A DNA stretch of 8,800 nucleotides from NCBI GenBank assembly GCA_037968855.1, contig JBBKWH010000037.1:1-8800 (forward strand), written 5' to 3'. Numbering within the stretch: the stretch's first letter is position 1; each line of letters starts with the position of its first letter. The notes below the pieces were generated by a model. It worked only from the letters and a program-made list of their open reading frames with translations, was not told the origin of the DNA and did not search any database. Positions 1-6,332 of this stretch are shown here, piece after piece. A program made the position numbers and the translations under genes. This DNA is from JBBKWH01 sp037968855. GTDB lineage: Bacteria; Pseudomonadota; Gammaproteobacteria; Pseudomonadales; Moraxellaceae.

Positions 1-284
1 CAGCACTGAGCAGCAATCGACCAGAGCCAATTCGATATCTTATTATTGGGCATCATGAAACGCCTAGTGAGCATCCAGAACTACTAAACCATTTGCTACG
101 TATTCCAAATACTGGTATCGCGTTCAATACGTCAGCAGCTTGTATTGAGTTCAGCGGTGCTGTCTCTGACGTACACTTCCACACCTTCAACAGCCTACTA
201 AAAAAGCCTTTTTACGAACTCCACCCTATCCGCCCCGACCAGATCAAGCAAGTGTTTGAAAACCCTACGGTCAGAATCGCATAA
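1..284 (+). CDS. C-terminal part of an unrecognised protein (5' end outside window)
   Basis: An open frame enters from the left edge, with its first full codon at base 3, and ends at TAA 282-284, giving 93 visible residues. The tail contains the stretches RYLIIGHHETPSEHPELLNH, SAACIEFSGAVSDVHFHTFN and FYELHPIRPDQIKQVF. There is no membrane segment or repeat in it, and I recognise no family motif; the histidines (GHH, DVHFH) are suggestive but do not identify a function. It is read as coding because the frame stays open from the edge and the stop codon sits on the first arm of a strong terminator. It converges on glnA, so the two share that terminator. A TTG at 93 is only an internal codon, not a credible start. 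Confidence 0.6.
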   Translation, partial: ALSSNRPEPIRYLIIGHHETPSEHPELLNHLLRIPNTGIAFNTSAACIEFSGAVSDVHFHTFNSLLKKPFYELHPIRPDQIKQVFENPTVRIA

Positions 285-314
285 AAAAATCCCGCAACCA
301 GTGCGGGATTTTTT
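283..314. terminator. Bidirectional intrinsic terminator between convergent genes
   Basis: The stem is CCCGCA (291-296) with TGCGGG (302-307) around a 5-nt loop. It is extended by T290-A308 and flanked by seven A (283-289) and six T (309-314). The T run serves the upstream plus-strand gene; the A run reads as a U tract for glnA on the minus strand, whose stop is at 329. The plus-strand stop codon overlaps the A run. Confidence 0.9.
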
Positions 315-328
315 ACGCAACTAAAAAA

Positions 329-1738
329 TTAGCAGCTGTAGTACATTTCAAACTCAACAGGGTGAGTTGTGGTGTTCAAGCGGCGTACGTCTTCCATTTT
401 CAGGTCGATGTAGGCTTGGATCATTTCTTCGGTGAATACACCACCTTTCAACAAGAACTCGTGATCGGCAGCCAGTGCATCCAACGCTTGTTCCAAGCTG
501 CTGGCGACGGTTGGGATCAGCGCTTCTTCTTCTGGTGGCAAATCGTACAGGTTCTTGGTTGCAGCTTCACCTGGGTGAGTCTTGTTTTGGATACCGTCAA
601 GACCAGCCATCAGCAAGGCAGAGAATGCCAAGTATGGGTTTGCCACTGGATCAGGGAAGCGTGCTTCGATACGACGGCCTTTTGGATTGGCCACGTATGG
701 AATACGAATCGACGCTGAGCGGTTACGCGCAGAGTAAGCCAACATGATTGGCGCTTCGTAGTGAGGAACCAAACGCTTGTAGCTGTTGGTCGCTGGGTTG
801 GTGATAGCATTCAAGGCACGCGCGTGCTTGATGATACCGCCAATGAAGAACAATGCCATTTCTGACAAACCAGCGTATTCGTCACCCGCAAACAGGTTTT
901 TGCCGTCTTTGCTGATCGACATGTGAACGTGCATACCCGAACCGTTATCGCCAACCATTGGTTTTGGCATAAAGGTTGCGGTTTTGCCGAAAGCATGTGC
1001 AGTGTTCAGAACAGCATATTTAAATACTTGAACTTCGTCAGCTTTACGCACCAAGGTGTTGAACGACACACCGATTTCAAGCTGGCAAGATGCCACTTCG
1101 TGGTGTTGTACTTCAACACGGCCTGGCCCCATCATGGCTTCGATAGCATTACACATCGAAACGCGCAGATCGTGTGAGCTGTCGACTGGTGGTACTGGGA
1201 AGTAACCACCTTTGACGCGTGGACGGTGGCCAGTGTTACCCGCTTCGTAGGTTTTGTCGGTTGACCATGCAGCTTCTTCTGCATAGATGGTGTGGCGTGC
1301 GCCAGACATGTCAATCGACCATTTGACTTCGTCAAATACAAAAAATTCGGGTTCTGGACCAAAGAATGCGGTGTCGCCAATACCTGACGATTGCAGGTAG
1401 GCTTCGGCACGCTTAGCGATAGAACGTGGGTCACGCTCGTAACCATCGCGGGTTTGTGGGTCAATAATGTCGCAGGTGACCACAACGGTTGGCTCTTCAA
1501 AGAACGGGTCCATGAAGGCGGTTTCTGGGTCAGGAAGCAAGATCATGTCTGATGCTTCAATGCCTTTCCAGCCAGCAATTGACGAGCCATCAAACATTTT
1601 GCCGTCTTCAAAAGTGCCTTCATCAATGGTGGAAGAAGGATAGCTAACGTGTTGTTCTTTACCACGAGTATCGGTGAAACGGAAATCAACCCATTTCGCG
1701 TCATGATCTTTGATCAGTTTAAAGACTTTGTTTGACAT
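329..1738 (-). CDS. glnA: Type I glutamine synthetase
   Basis: It makes glutamine from glutamate, ammonia and ATP in the cytoplasm as a dodecamer, and is the main ammonium-assimilation enzyme. The 469 residues match the length of the E. coli enzyme. Visible family landmarks, in order, are FDGSSI (49-54), the metal-site segment FGPEPEFF (126-133), HHEVASCQLE (212-221) with two metal-ligand glutamates, DNGSGMHVH (264-272), the NRSASIRIP ATP/glutamate loop (339-347), RRIEARFPD (355-363), and NLYDLPPEE (397-405) whose Tyr398 is the usual adenylylation target of GlnE. I chose the ATG at 1736-1738 (MSNKVFKLIKD) because it gives the family N-terminus and has GGAG 10 nt upstream. The frame stays open to 1786, but that extension would run through a regulatory dyad. 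Covalent control by adenylylation and transcriptional control by NtrC/sigma-54 are both suggested by the sequence. Confidence 0.98.
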   Translation of the reverse strand: MSNKVFKLIKDHDAKWVDFRFTDTRGKEQHVSYPSSTIDEGTFEDGKMFDGSSIAGWKGIEASDMILLPDPETAFMDPFFEEPTVVVTCDIIDPQTRDGYERDPRSIAKRAEAYLQSSGIGDTAFFGPEPEFFVFDEVKWSIDMSGARHTIYAEEAAWSTDKTYEAGNTGHRPRVKGGYFPVPPVDSSHDLRVSMCNAIEAMMGPGRVEVQHHEVASCQLEIGVSFNTLVRKADEVQVFKYAVLNTAHAFGKTATFMPKPMVGDNGSGMHVHMSISKDGKNLFAGDEYAGLSEMALFFIGGIIKHARALNAITNPATNSYKRLVPHYEAPIMLAYSARNRSASIRIPYVANPKGRRIEARFPDPVANPYLAFSALLMAGLDGIQNKTHPGEAATKNLYDLPPEEEALIPTVASSLEQALDALAADHEFLLKGGVFTEEMIQAYIDLKMEDVRRLNTTTHPVEFEMYYSC

Positions 1739-1764
1739 GCTCACAATGCTCCAGTGTCGCGTGA

Positions 1765-1781
1765 TGCACCTTGTGGGTGCG
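1765..1781. promoter_or_regulatory. NtrC-like operator in the glnA leader
   Basis: TGCACC-TTGTG-GGTGCG is a 17-bp dyad matching the NtrC pattern TGCACC-N5-GGTGCA at 11 of 12 arm positions. It ends 27 bp upstream of the glnA start codon, hence downstream of the sigma-54 start site predicted near 1799. A site in this place could damp glnA transcription at high NtrC phosphate, as the lower-affinity governor sites do in enteric glnA. That role is inferred. Confidence 0.55.
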
Positions 1782-1809
1782 GCCATGATGAATTAGCGTA
1801 CTGTCTTCT

Positions 1810-1826
1810 AGCAAACGTCGTACCAA
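1810..1826 (-). promoter_or_regulatory. Sigma-54 (RpoN) promoter of glnA
   Basis: Read on the minus strand the sequence is TTGGTACGACGTTTGCT. Against the consensus YTGGCACG-N4-TTGCW the only mismatch is T for C after the GG. The invariant GG (1824-1823) and GC (1812-1811) are separated by the required 10 bp. The start site would fall near 1799, giving a leader of about 60 nt before glnA. A sigma-54 promoter with NtrC-type dyads nearby is the classic arrangement for nitrogen-regulated glnA. Confidence 0.75.
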
Positions 1827-1901
1827 GTCACGACAAAATGCCTAAAAACAGGGCTACGAGGTGTAACAGCAACATTTATGGATGCAAATTGCTACGCCAC
1901 A

Positions 1902-1915
1902 TGCACTCAAGTGCA
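1902..1915. repeat. Perfect-arm dyad upstream of the glnA promoter
   Basis: TGCACT-CA-AGTGCA has perfectly complementary 6-bp arms and lies about 110 bp upstream of the predicted glnA start site. The half-sites TGCAC and GTGCA are those of NtrC, but the dyad is 14 bp long instead of 17, so it would put the half-sites on a different helix face. It may be a non-canonical activator site or another regulator's operator. Confidence 0.35.
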
Positions 1916-1975
1916 GCAAAGACGCATCATAAAAGCGCATATCAGCAAGATTCGAGCATACCAGCCCGACCGAAT

Positions 1976-1992
1976 CGCACCAAAATAGTGCT
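1976..1992. promoter_or_regulatory. NtrC-like enhancer site upstream of glnA
   Basis: CGCACC-AAAAT-AGTGCT is a 17-bp dyad that keeps the GCACC and GTGC cores with the right spacing; 9 of 12 arm positions fit the NtrC consensus. Its centre is about 185 bp upstream of the predicted sigma-54 start site, within normal enhancer range. Confidence 0.45.
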
Positions 1993-2128
1993 AACAATCG
2001 ACTGCTTGTTTTGCGTGCCATCAATACTACCTGAGCCAATCGGACGGTGAAAGCTCAAGCTGATCGAGATGCGCAGCAAAACTTGCTCAATATTTTGATC
2101 AATCAAAAAACAACCAATATTTGCTGCA

Positions 2129-2938
2129 TTAACGTCCATCTGAGCGTTGCCATTTGCCATCTGGCTGTTGATACAAACGCAAACGACGCACCACGGGTCG
2201 TAATGCGTCATCCATACGAATGGGGGTTAGCTCAATTTGGATTTGTTGATTGGTGAGCCATTCGATCTGCGGGGCTTGCCATAGGTTGTTTTGGCAGGTC
2301 TCACAGACCTGAATGCGGCTTTGTTCGTACTGTCGAATCCACTGTTGCCCGTTGTAATGATAGATCTGCATGGATTGTTGAACGGTTTCGTTTTGCACGG
2401 TTTCGTGGATCATGATCATGCGCTGTTGATCTGGCGAAAAACTCGGCATGGCAGGTAGCACTAACTGATGGTCATGTTCGGGATCAATCAGCAAATAACG
2501 GGTGCGATGGGCCGTTTGCTCACTCACCACCCAAGACAATTGCAGATGCCGAATATCTTGCAATAAGTAAGCGACGCGCAATTCTGGCGCATGGTCGTCA
2601 CACTGGTCGACCAACTGATAGCGGTGTTTTTTCCAGTTGAGTGATAAAGTATCGGCTTGACGCTGGATATAGCCAAGTGATGATTGAATCAACAAGGACT
2701 CTGCATGTCGCGGCGCTTCGTTTGCATCGCGCCATGCCTGACAGGAGTTAAAGGCAGTGGCATCGACCAAGTCTTCTGTTGCTTGGCCACCTAACCAAAA
2801 CAAGTCGGACTCAACGCGTGCAAATGTGCTGACGCAAAACAAGCTGCATAAGCCGACTATCAACACACGGCTAAACACCAAATGCTGTTGTGACCAGAAC
2901 TGCCTAGGTCTTTGTCTGTCCTGCACCCTGATATCCAA
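2129..2938 (-). CDS. Exported protein of unknown function, second gene after sodC
   Basis: I do not recognise a family. With the start chosen here it has 269 residues. A basic N-terminal stretch is followed by a hydrophobic core (about 24-38, VLIVGLCSLFCV) ending in STFA-R, which fits a signal peptide cleaved after residue 40, so a periplasmic location is likely. The mature part has cysteines at 66, 113, 212 and 215; the last two form CETC, a possible disulfide or metal pair. SFSPDQQRMIMI (166-177) resembles the beta-strand signature of TolB/WD-like propeller blades, but one blade is not enough to call the fold. I chose TTG 2936-2938 because AAGGA, overlapping the sodC stop, lies 5 nt upstream. 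A GTG at 2926 or the GTG just before the hydrophobic core (MFSRVLIVG) are alternatives. The gap to sodC is 8 nt, so the two genes are probably translated from one mRNA. Confidence 0.7.
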   Translation of the reverse strand: MDIRVQDRQRPRQFWSQQHLVFSRVLIVGLCSLFCVSTFARVESDLFWLGGQATEDLVDATAFNSCQAWRDANEAPRHAESLLIQSSLGYIQRQADTLSLNWKKHRYQLVDQCDDHAPELRVAYLLQDIRHLQLSWVVSEQTAHRTRYLLIDPEHDHQLVLPAMPSFSPDQQRMIMIHETVQNETVQQSMQIYHYNGQQWIRQYEQSRIQVCETCQNNLWQAPQIEWLTNQQIQIELTPIRMDDALRPVVRRLRLYQQPDGKWQRSDGR

Positions 2939-2943
2939 TGATG

Positions 2944-2948
2944 TCCTT
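2944..2948 (-). promoter_or_regulatory. Shine-Dalgarno overlapping the sodC stop
   Basis: AAGGA on the minus strand overlaps the sodC TAA (2947-2949) and lies 5 nt before the TTG at 2938. This spacing decides the start of the downstream gene and suggests translational coupling. Confidence 0.5.
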
Positions 2949-3510
2949 ATGACACACGAATAACACCACAAGCGATCCGTTGACCAGCATTTCCTGAAGG
3001 TTGGCTTTGATAATCATCTGGATCGGCATGCAACACCACGCTACGACCTTGGATATCAGTCAACTCGTCCGCCTTAATGGTTAGACCTTTAATATATAAA
3101 ACTGTATTGACTTGGCCATTTTGATCAGCCGTCACGTTAGGCAGGTCTCCAGCATGATGCTCATCACCATTGCGATGCATTTGCTTGGTGGGATTAAAGT
3201 GTCCACCTGCGCTACTGGCATCGGCGGCGCTACAATCGCCGTTTGCATGTACATGCAATCCATGTACGGACTGAGGGACTAAACCACTTAACTGCACATC
3301 GACTTTAAGCTGATCTTGGATGGCCCGAAAAGCCACCGTACCTTCTACTGTACTCTGGCTGGCTGGGGTCATGATTGCACTCGCTGCGCGTTGCTTTCCC
3401 ATACTCACACCCTGACAGGCAACTAAGCCCGATGCGGTGGCAGCCACAATCAACCAACACAAAATAGGCCGAGTGCGATGCTGACGGAATATAGGAAGAA
3501 CGGATTTCAT
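2947..3510 (-). CDS. sodC: Lipoprotein Cu/Zn superoxide dismutase
   Basis: It converts superoxide to oxygen and hydrogen peroxide in the cell envelope. The 187-residue precursor has a basic start, a hydrophobic stretch and a lipobox LVAC with Cys32 as lipid anchor, so the mature enzyme is probably tethered to a membrane facing the periplasm. The metal set is complete: HVH (H86, H88) and H161 for copper, H104 in GGHFNP as bridging ligand, and H112, H119 and D122 (HHAGDLPN) for zinc. The disulfide pair C93 (GDCSAAD) and C181 (ACGVI) and the active-site Arg178 (GNAGQRIACGVI) are present. The usual GG in that last motif is GQ. ATG 3508-3510 is preceded by AGAGG at good spacing. It is divergent from trpG and leads a two-gene unit. 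Confidence 0.96.
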   Translation of the reverse strand: MKSVLPIFRQHRTRPILCWLIVAATASGLVACQGVSMGKQRAASAIMTPASQSTVEGTVAFRAIQDQLKVDVQLSGLVPQSVHGLHVHANGDCSAADASSAGGHFNPTKQMHRNGDEHHAGDLPNVTADQNGQVNTVLYIKGLTIKADELTDIQGRSVVLHADPDDYQSQPSGNAGQRIACGVIRVS

Positions 3511-3610
3511 GACAAGCCTCTGACTGCAATAACGAGCATTTTATCTTTGCATAACCTCGGTACTCGATTCAGCAGCACTTTGCCTGTGCTTGTGTAGGCC
3601 TTCGTATACT

Positions 3611-3735
3611 TGTTGTGCATGCTGCGGTCTCCTGTGCAGTTTTGATGCAGCTTTCATAGGGATTGCCGATCAGCCAACCCAACACAGTGGCAAAGAAGTG
3701 TTAAACTCTGTAGGCCGCGCCGAGCGGCTTTTTTT
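3611..3735 (+). ncRNA. Candidate small RNA or trpG leader ending in an orphan terminator
   Basis: No gene on the plus strand leads into the terminator at 3712-3735, so something else must be transcribed into it. Upstream is TTGCCT (3580-3585) with TATACT (3605-3610), decent hexamers but 19 bp apart. A start just after 3610 would give an RNA of about 120 nt. It can form AACAC/GTGTT (3681-3685 / 3698-3702). GCGGTC (3624-3629) is also complementary (one G-U) to GGCCGC in the terminator stem (3713-3718), so alternative folds are possible. It is not 4.5S, 6S or any other RNA family I know by eye. Exact ends are inferred. Confidence 0.35.
3712..3735 (+). terminator. Intrinsic terminator upstream of trpG
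   Basis: GCCGC (3714-3718) pairs with GCGGC (3724-3728) around GCCGA, and two weaker pairs (G-U, A-U) extend the base. Seven T follow (3729-3735). It is oriented toward trpG with no coding gene ahead of it on the same strand. Confidence 0.7.
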
Positions 3736-3761
3736 GTTGCCGCCCACTTGTTTTGAGCTTC

Positions 3762-3770
3762 TGATATAAG
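3762..3770 (+). promoter_or_regulatory. Possible extended -10 promoter of trpG
   Basis: TGATATAAG fits the extended -10 form TGnTATAAT with one mismatch. There is no good -35 at 17 bp. It lies downstream of the orphan terminator and 43 bp before the trpG ATG, so it would let trpG be transcribed independently of that terminator. Confidence 0.4.
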
Positions 3771-3813
3771 CTGATGACATCTCGCATAGTCTTTTCATGG
3801 AGTTAGCCGCAAA

Positions 3814-4395
3814 ATGCTGCTGATGATTGATAATTACGACAGTTTCACCTACAACATCGTTCAGTATTTGGGCGAGTTAGGGCAAGACGTGCAGGTCGTA
3901 CGCAATGACCAGATCACCATTGATGAGATTCGCACCAAAGCGCCTCAGTATTTGGTGATTTCGCCAGGGCCTTGCTCACCCAACGAAGCCGGTATCTCAT
4001 TAGCGGCGATTCGCCAGTTTGCGGGCAATATTCCGCTATTGGGGGTTTGTTTGGGTCATCAAAGTATTGGTCAGGCCTATGGCGGTCAGGTGGTGCGCGC
4101 GCGCGAAGTGATGCATGGCCGTATTTCGCCAATCTATCACGCCAATACAGGTATGTTTAAAGGCTTACCGAATCCGTTTAATGCTACCCGTTATCACTCA
4201 TTAATTGTCGACAAAGCCAGCCTACCCGACTGTTTAGAGATTACGGCTTGGACCGAAAAAGACGGTCAGGTTGACGAGATCATGGGCCTTAAGCACAAGA
4301 CCCTAGCCGTTGAAGGTGTGCAGTTTCATCCCGAATCTATCCTGAGTGAACATGGGCATCAATTGCTCAAGAATTTTTTAGACGCCTACGCATAA
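3814..4395 (+). CDS. trpG: Anthranilate synthase component II (glutamine amidotransferase)
   Basis: It supplies ammonia from glutamine to TrpE for making anthranilate from chorismate in tryptophan synthesis. In many gammaproteobacteria with this gene layout the same subunit also serves PabB in folate synthesis. The 193 residues form one class I amidotransferase domain: the N-terminus MLLMIDNYDSFTYN, the oxyanion segment SPGPCSP (50-56), the nucleophile Cys79 in GVCLGHQ, and the His172/Glu174 pair in FHPESI. HSLIV (128-132) is also typical. ATG 3814 has GGAG 11 nt upstream; MIDNYD at residue 4 is a less likely start. It heads trpGDC with trpD 14 nt downstream. trpE is not in the window, so the partner subunit must be encoded elsewhere. 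Confidence 0.96.
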   Translation: MLLMIDNYDSFTYNIVQYLGELGQDVQVVRNDQITIDEIRTKAPQYLVISPGPCSPNEAGISLAAIRQFAGNIPLLGVCLGHQSIGQAYGGQVVRAREVMHGRISPIYHANTGMFKGLPNPFNATRYHSLIVDKASLPDCLEITAWTEKDGQVDEIMGLKHKTLAVEGVQFHPESILSEHGHQLLKNFLDAYA

Positions 4396-4409
4396 AGGTC
4401 TGCTTTTTT

Positions 4410-5456
4410 ATGATGACGATTCCTGCCGCACTTGATCGTATTGTGCAACGTATTGACCTGTCTCAAACCGAGATGAGTGATGTGATGCGCACCATCATGA
4501 CGGGTGAAGCCACTCCTGCCCAGATTGGCGCATTGCTGATCGGCCTGCGGATGAAAGGCGAAAGTATTGACGAAATCACTGGCGCTGCAAGTGTGATGCG
4601 TGAGCTGGCCTTGCCGGTTGATGTGGCGAATGTCCCGCATTTAGTCGACATTGTCGGCACAGGTGGTGATGGTCAAAACCTATTTAATGTCTCAACGGCC
4701 TCAGCGTTTGTGATGGCGGCGGCAGGCGCGCATGTGGCCAAACATGGCAACCGTGGGGTATCGAGCAAATCGGGTAGCTCGGATGTTTTAGAGCAAGCAG
4801 GCATTCAATTGAGCCTGACTGTGGCGCAGACCGAACGCTGTATCCGTGAAATCGGCGTCGGCTTTTTGTTTGCACCTAATCATCATGCCGCCATGCGCCA
4901 TGCAGTTGCCCCGCGCCGCGAACTGGGTATGCGTACTATTTTTAATTTACTTGGCCCGCTGACCAATCCAGCCGGTGTGTCACGTTTGGTGGTTGGGGTG
5001 TTTAGTGCGCAATTATGCCGCCCAATGGCCGAAGTGCTCAAACGTCTAAACGCAGTGCATGTCATGGTGGTACACGCCAAAGATGGCCTAGACGAAATTA
5101 GCTTGGCGCAAAGCACCCACGTCGCCGAGCTTAAAAACGGCGAAATTACCGAGTGGCAACTGACCCCAGAAGATTATGGCATCACCAGCCAGAGCTTAAT
5201 GGGTCTGTCCGTAGAAGGTGCGGCTGATAGCTTGGCACTGATTCAAGATGCATTAGGTCGCAACAAATCACCACGTGGCGAAAAAGCCGCTTTGATGATT
5301 GCGCTTAACGCAGGTGCAGGACTATATGTATCTGGATGCGCAGGCTCTCTTAAGGAAGGGATTGAGACTGCACAAGATATTATCTATGGCGGACAAGCGC
5401 TGGAAAAAATGGAGATTTTGGCTGAGTTTAGCCAAACCCTGACGCATGCGTCTTAA
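4410..5456 (+). CDS. trpD: Anthranilate phosphoribosyltransferase
   Basis: It transfers the phosphoribosyl group of PRPP to anthranilate, the second step of the tryptophan branch. At 348 residues it is a stand-alone enzyme, unlike the enteric TrpGD fusion. The helical N-terminal domain is followed by the PRPP loop VGTGGDG (82-88), NVSTA (93-97), KHGNR (111-115), SGSSD (121-125), the anthranilate-side segment RRELGMRTIFNLLGPLTNP (169-187), and the metal-binding DGLDEIS (225-231). All key residues are present. Two consecutive ATG codons (4410 and 4413) could both serve as the start; AAGG lies about 11 nt upstream. It sits between trpG and trpC, in the same direction. Confidence 0.97.
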   Translation: MMTIPAALDRIVQRIDLSQTEMSDVMRTIMTGEATPAQIGALLIGLRMKGESIDEITGAASVMRELALPVDVANVPHLVDIVGTGGDGQNLFNVSTASAFVMAAAGAHVAKHGNRGVSSKSGSSDVLEQAGIQLSLTVAQTERCIREIGVGFLFAPNHHAAMRHAVAPRRELGMRTIFNLLGPLTNPAGVSRLVVGVFSAQLCRPMAEVLKRLNAVHVMVVHAKDGLDEISLAQSTHVAELKNGEITEWQLTPEDYGITSQSLMGLSVEGAADSLALIQDALGRNKSPRGEKAALMIALNAGAGLYVSGCAGSLKEGIETAQDIIYGGQALEKMEILAEFSQTLTHAS

Positions 5457-5497
5457 GCGCTGGCTGATTTTTTTTGAACTGATTGGAATGGATACTC

Positions 5498-6301
5498 ATG
5501 CAACACATTGAACACAGTATTTTGGGCAAAATTGTTGCTCGCAAGCATGAAGAATTGATTGAGCGTCAGCGCCGTCATAGCCTATCGGATCAAGAGCAAT
5601 TTGCACGCGCAGCCAGCTCGGTACGTCCGTTTGCTGAGGCCTTGGCCAAACGCAACCCTAGTGTGATTGCCGAAATCAAAAAGGCCTCACCCTCACAAGG
5701 GGTGATTCGGCCAGACTTTCATCCCTCTCGTATTGCCATTCAGTACGAGCAAGCCGGTGCTGCCTGTCTGTCCATCTTGACCGATATTGATTTTTTTCAA
5801 GGCAGTGATACTTACTTGCGTGAAGGTCGTGATGCCTGCACCCTACCCGTGCTACGCAAAGACTTTATGATTGATCCGTATCAAATCGTCGAGAGTCGTG
5901 GCCTCGGTGCTGATTGTGTCCTACTGATTGCCGCCTGTTTGTCCAACGAGCAAATGAAAGAGTTATACGACACCGCAACCAGCTTTGGCATGGATGCATT
6001 GATCGAAGTGCATGACCGTGCCGAGCTTGATCGTGCGTTAGATTTGCCTGCTCGTCTGATTGGTATTAACAATCGCAACTTGAAAAACTTTAGTGTCAGC
6101 CTCAATGTCACTTTAGGACTACGTCAACATGTGCCTAGTGACCGTCTGCTGATCACCGAAAGCGGCATCAGCAAACCAGCCGATGTTGACCTGATGCAAG
6201 CCAGTGGCATCAACCACTTTTTGGTTGGCGAGCGCATGATGCGCGCAGACCATGTTGGCCAAGCTTTTACCGAATTGTTTGGCAAGCCCAAGCAGCTTTA
6301 A
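5498..6301 (+). CDS. trpC: Indole-3-glycerol-phosphate synthase
   Basis: It closes the indole ring by converting carboxyphenylamino-deoxyribulose phosphate to indole-glycerol phosphate with loss of CO2. The 267 residues form a single TIM barrel without the PRAI (TrpF) domain fused in enteric bacteria. The catalytic set is intact: E59 and K61 in AEIKKASPSQG, K121 in LRKDFM, E170, N191 in GINNRNL, and E221/S222 in ITESGIS. The phosphate-binding GER lies in LVGERMM. I chose ATG 5498 (MQHIEHSILGKI) with GGAATGGA upstream over a TTG at 5483, because the family starts in this way. It is 41 nt after trpD. The stop codon lies in the loop of a small hairpin. Confidence 0.97.
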   Translation: MQHIEHSILGKIVARKHEELIERQRRHSLSDQEQFARAASSVRPFAEALAKRNPSVIAEIKKASPSQGVIRPDFHPSRIAIQYEQAGAACLSILTDIDFFQGSDTYLREGRDACTLPVLRKDFMIDPYQIVESRGLGADCVLLIAACLSNEQMKELYDTATSFGMDALIEVHDRAELDRALDLPARLIGINNRNLKNFSVSLNVTLGLRQHVPSDRLLITESGISKPADVDLMQASGINHFLVGERMMRADHVGQAFTELFGKPKQL

Positions 6302-6308
6302 GCTGCTT
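6290..6308. repeat. Hairpin spanning the trpC stop codon
   Basis: AAGCAGC (6290-6296) and GCTGCTT (6302-6308) are perfect inverted arms, and the loop contains the trpC TAA. No T tract follows, so it may weaken rather than end transcription, or protect the trp mRNA 3' end. Confidence 0.5.
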
Positions 6309-6332
6309 TGCCCGCTATAGATGAGGATTACC

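Larger units (their letters stand above)
1739..2128. other. 390-bp gene-free region upstream of glnA
   Basis: I see no credible gene here. Short open frames on both strands lack Shine-Dalgarno sequences and family resemblance. The part nearest glnA holds the sigma-54 promoter and NtrC-like dyads listed separately. The part nearest 2128 is AT-rich, with an 8-bp inverted repeat GCAGCAAA (2073-2080) / TTTGCTGC (2120-2127) and a direct repeat of CAATATTT. That inverted repeat follows the stop of the minus-strand gene ending at 2129. Its 39-nt loop and the absence of a U tract right after the stem make it a poor terminator. Confidence 0.6.
3511..3813. other. Divergent spacer between sodC and trpG
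   Basis: This 303-bp region has no protein gene I can support. Near sodC is its AGAGG ribosome site, but I find no convincing paired -35/-10 for sodC; TAAAAT just upstream of the gene is an isolated -10-like hexamer. In the middle lies a possible small RNA or leader, ended by an intrinsic terminator directed at trpG. The last 78 bp hold an extended -10 element and the trpG ribosome site. Confidence 0.6.

Noticed and set aside
362..718. Plus-strand open frame of 118 codons opposite glnA
   Set aside because: It is the antisense shadow of a highly conserved gene, with no ribosome site or recognisable protein features.
1883..1899. Second sigma-54-like element on the minus strand, TGGCGTAGCAATTTGCA
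   Set aside because: GG and GC are 11 bp apart instead of the strict 10. The element at 1810-1826 has the right spacing and a better match.
1754..2050. Open frame of 98 codons on the plus strand and overlapping minus-strand frames in the glnA upstream region
   Set aside because: No Shine-Dalgarno, no family resemblance, composition unlike the neighbouring genes, and they cover the promoter and operator sites of glnA.
3611..3735. Classical tryptophan attenuator leader peptide
   Set aside because: The short frames in this stretch contain no Trp codons, so ribosome stalling on tryptophan codons cannot be the mechanism here.
5457..5497. Run of eight T between trpD and trpC as a terminator
   Set aside because: Only a 3-bp stem or a short palindrome precedes it, and trpC lacks a separate promoter. 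A real terminator here would break the trp unit.
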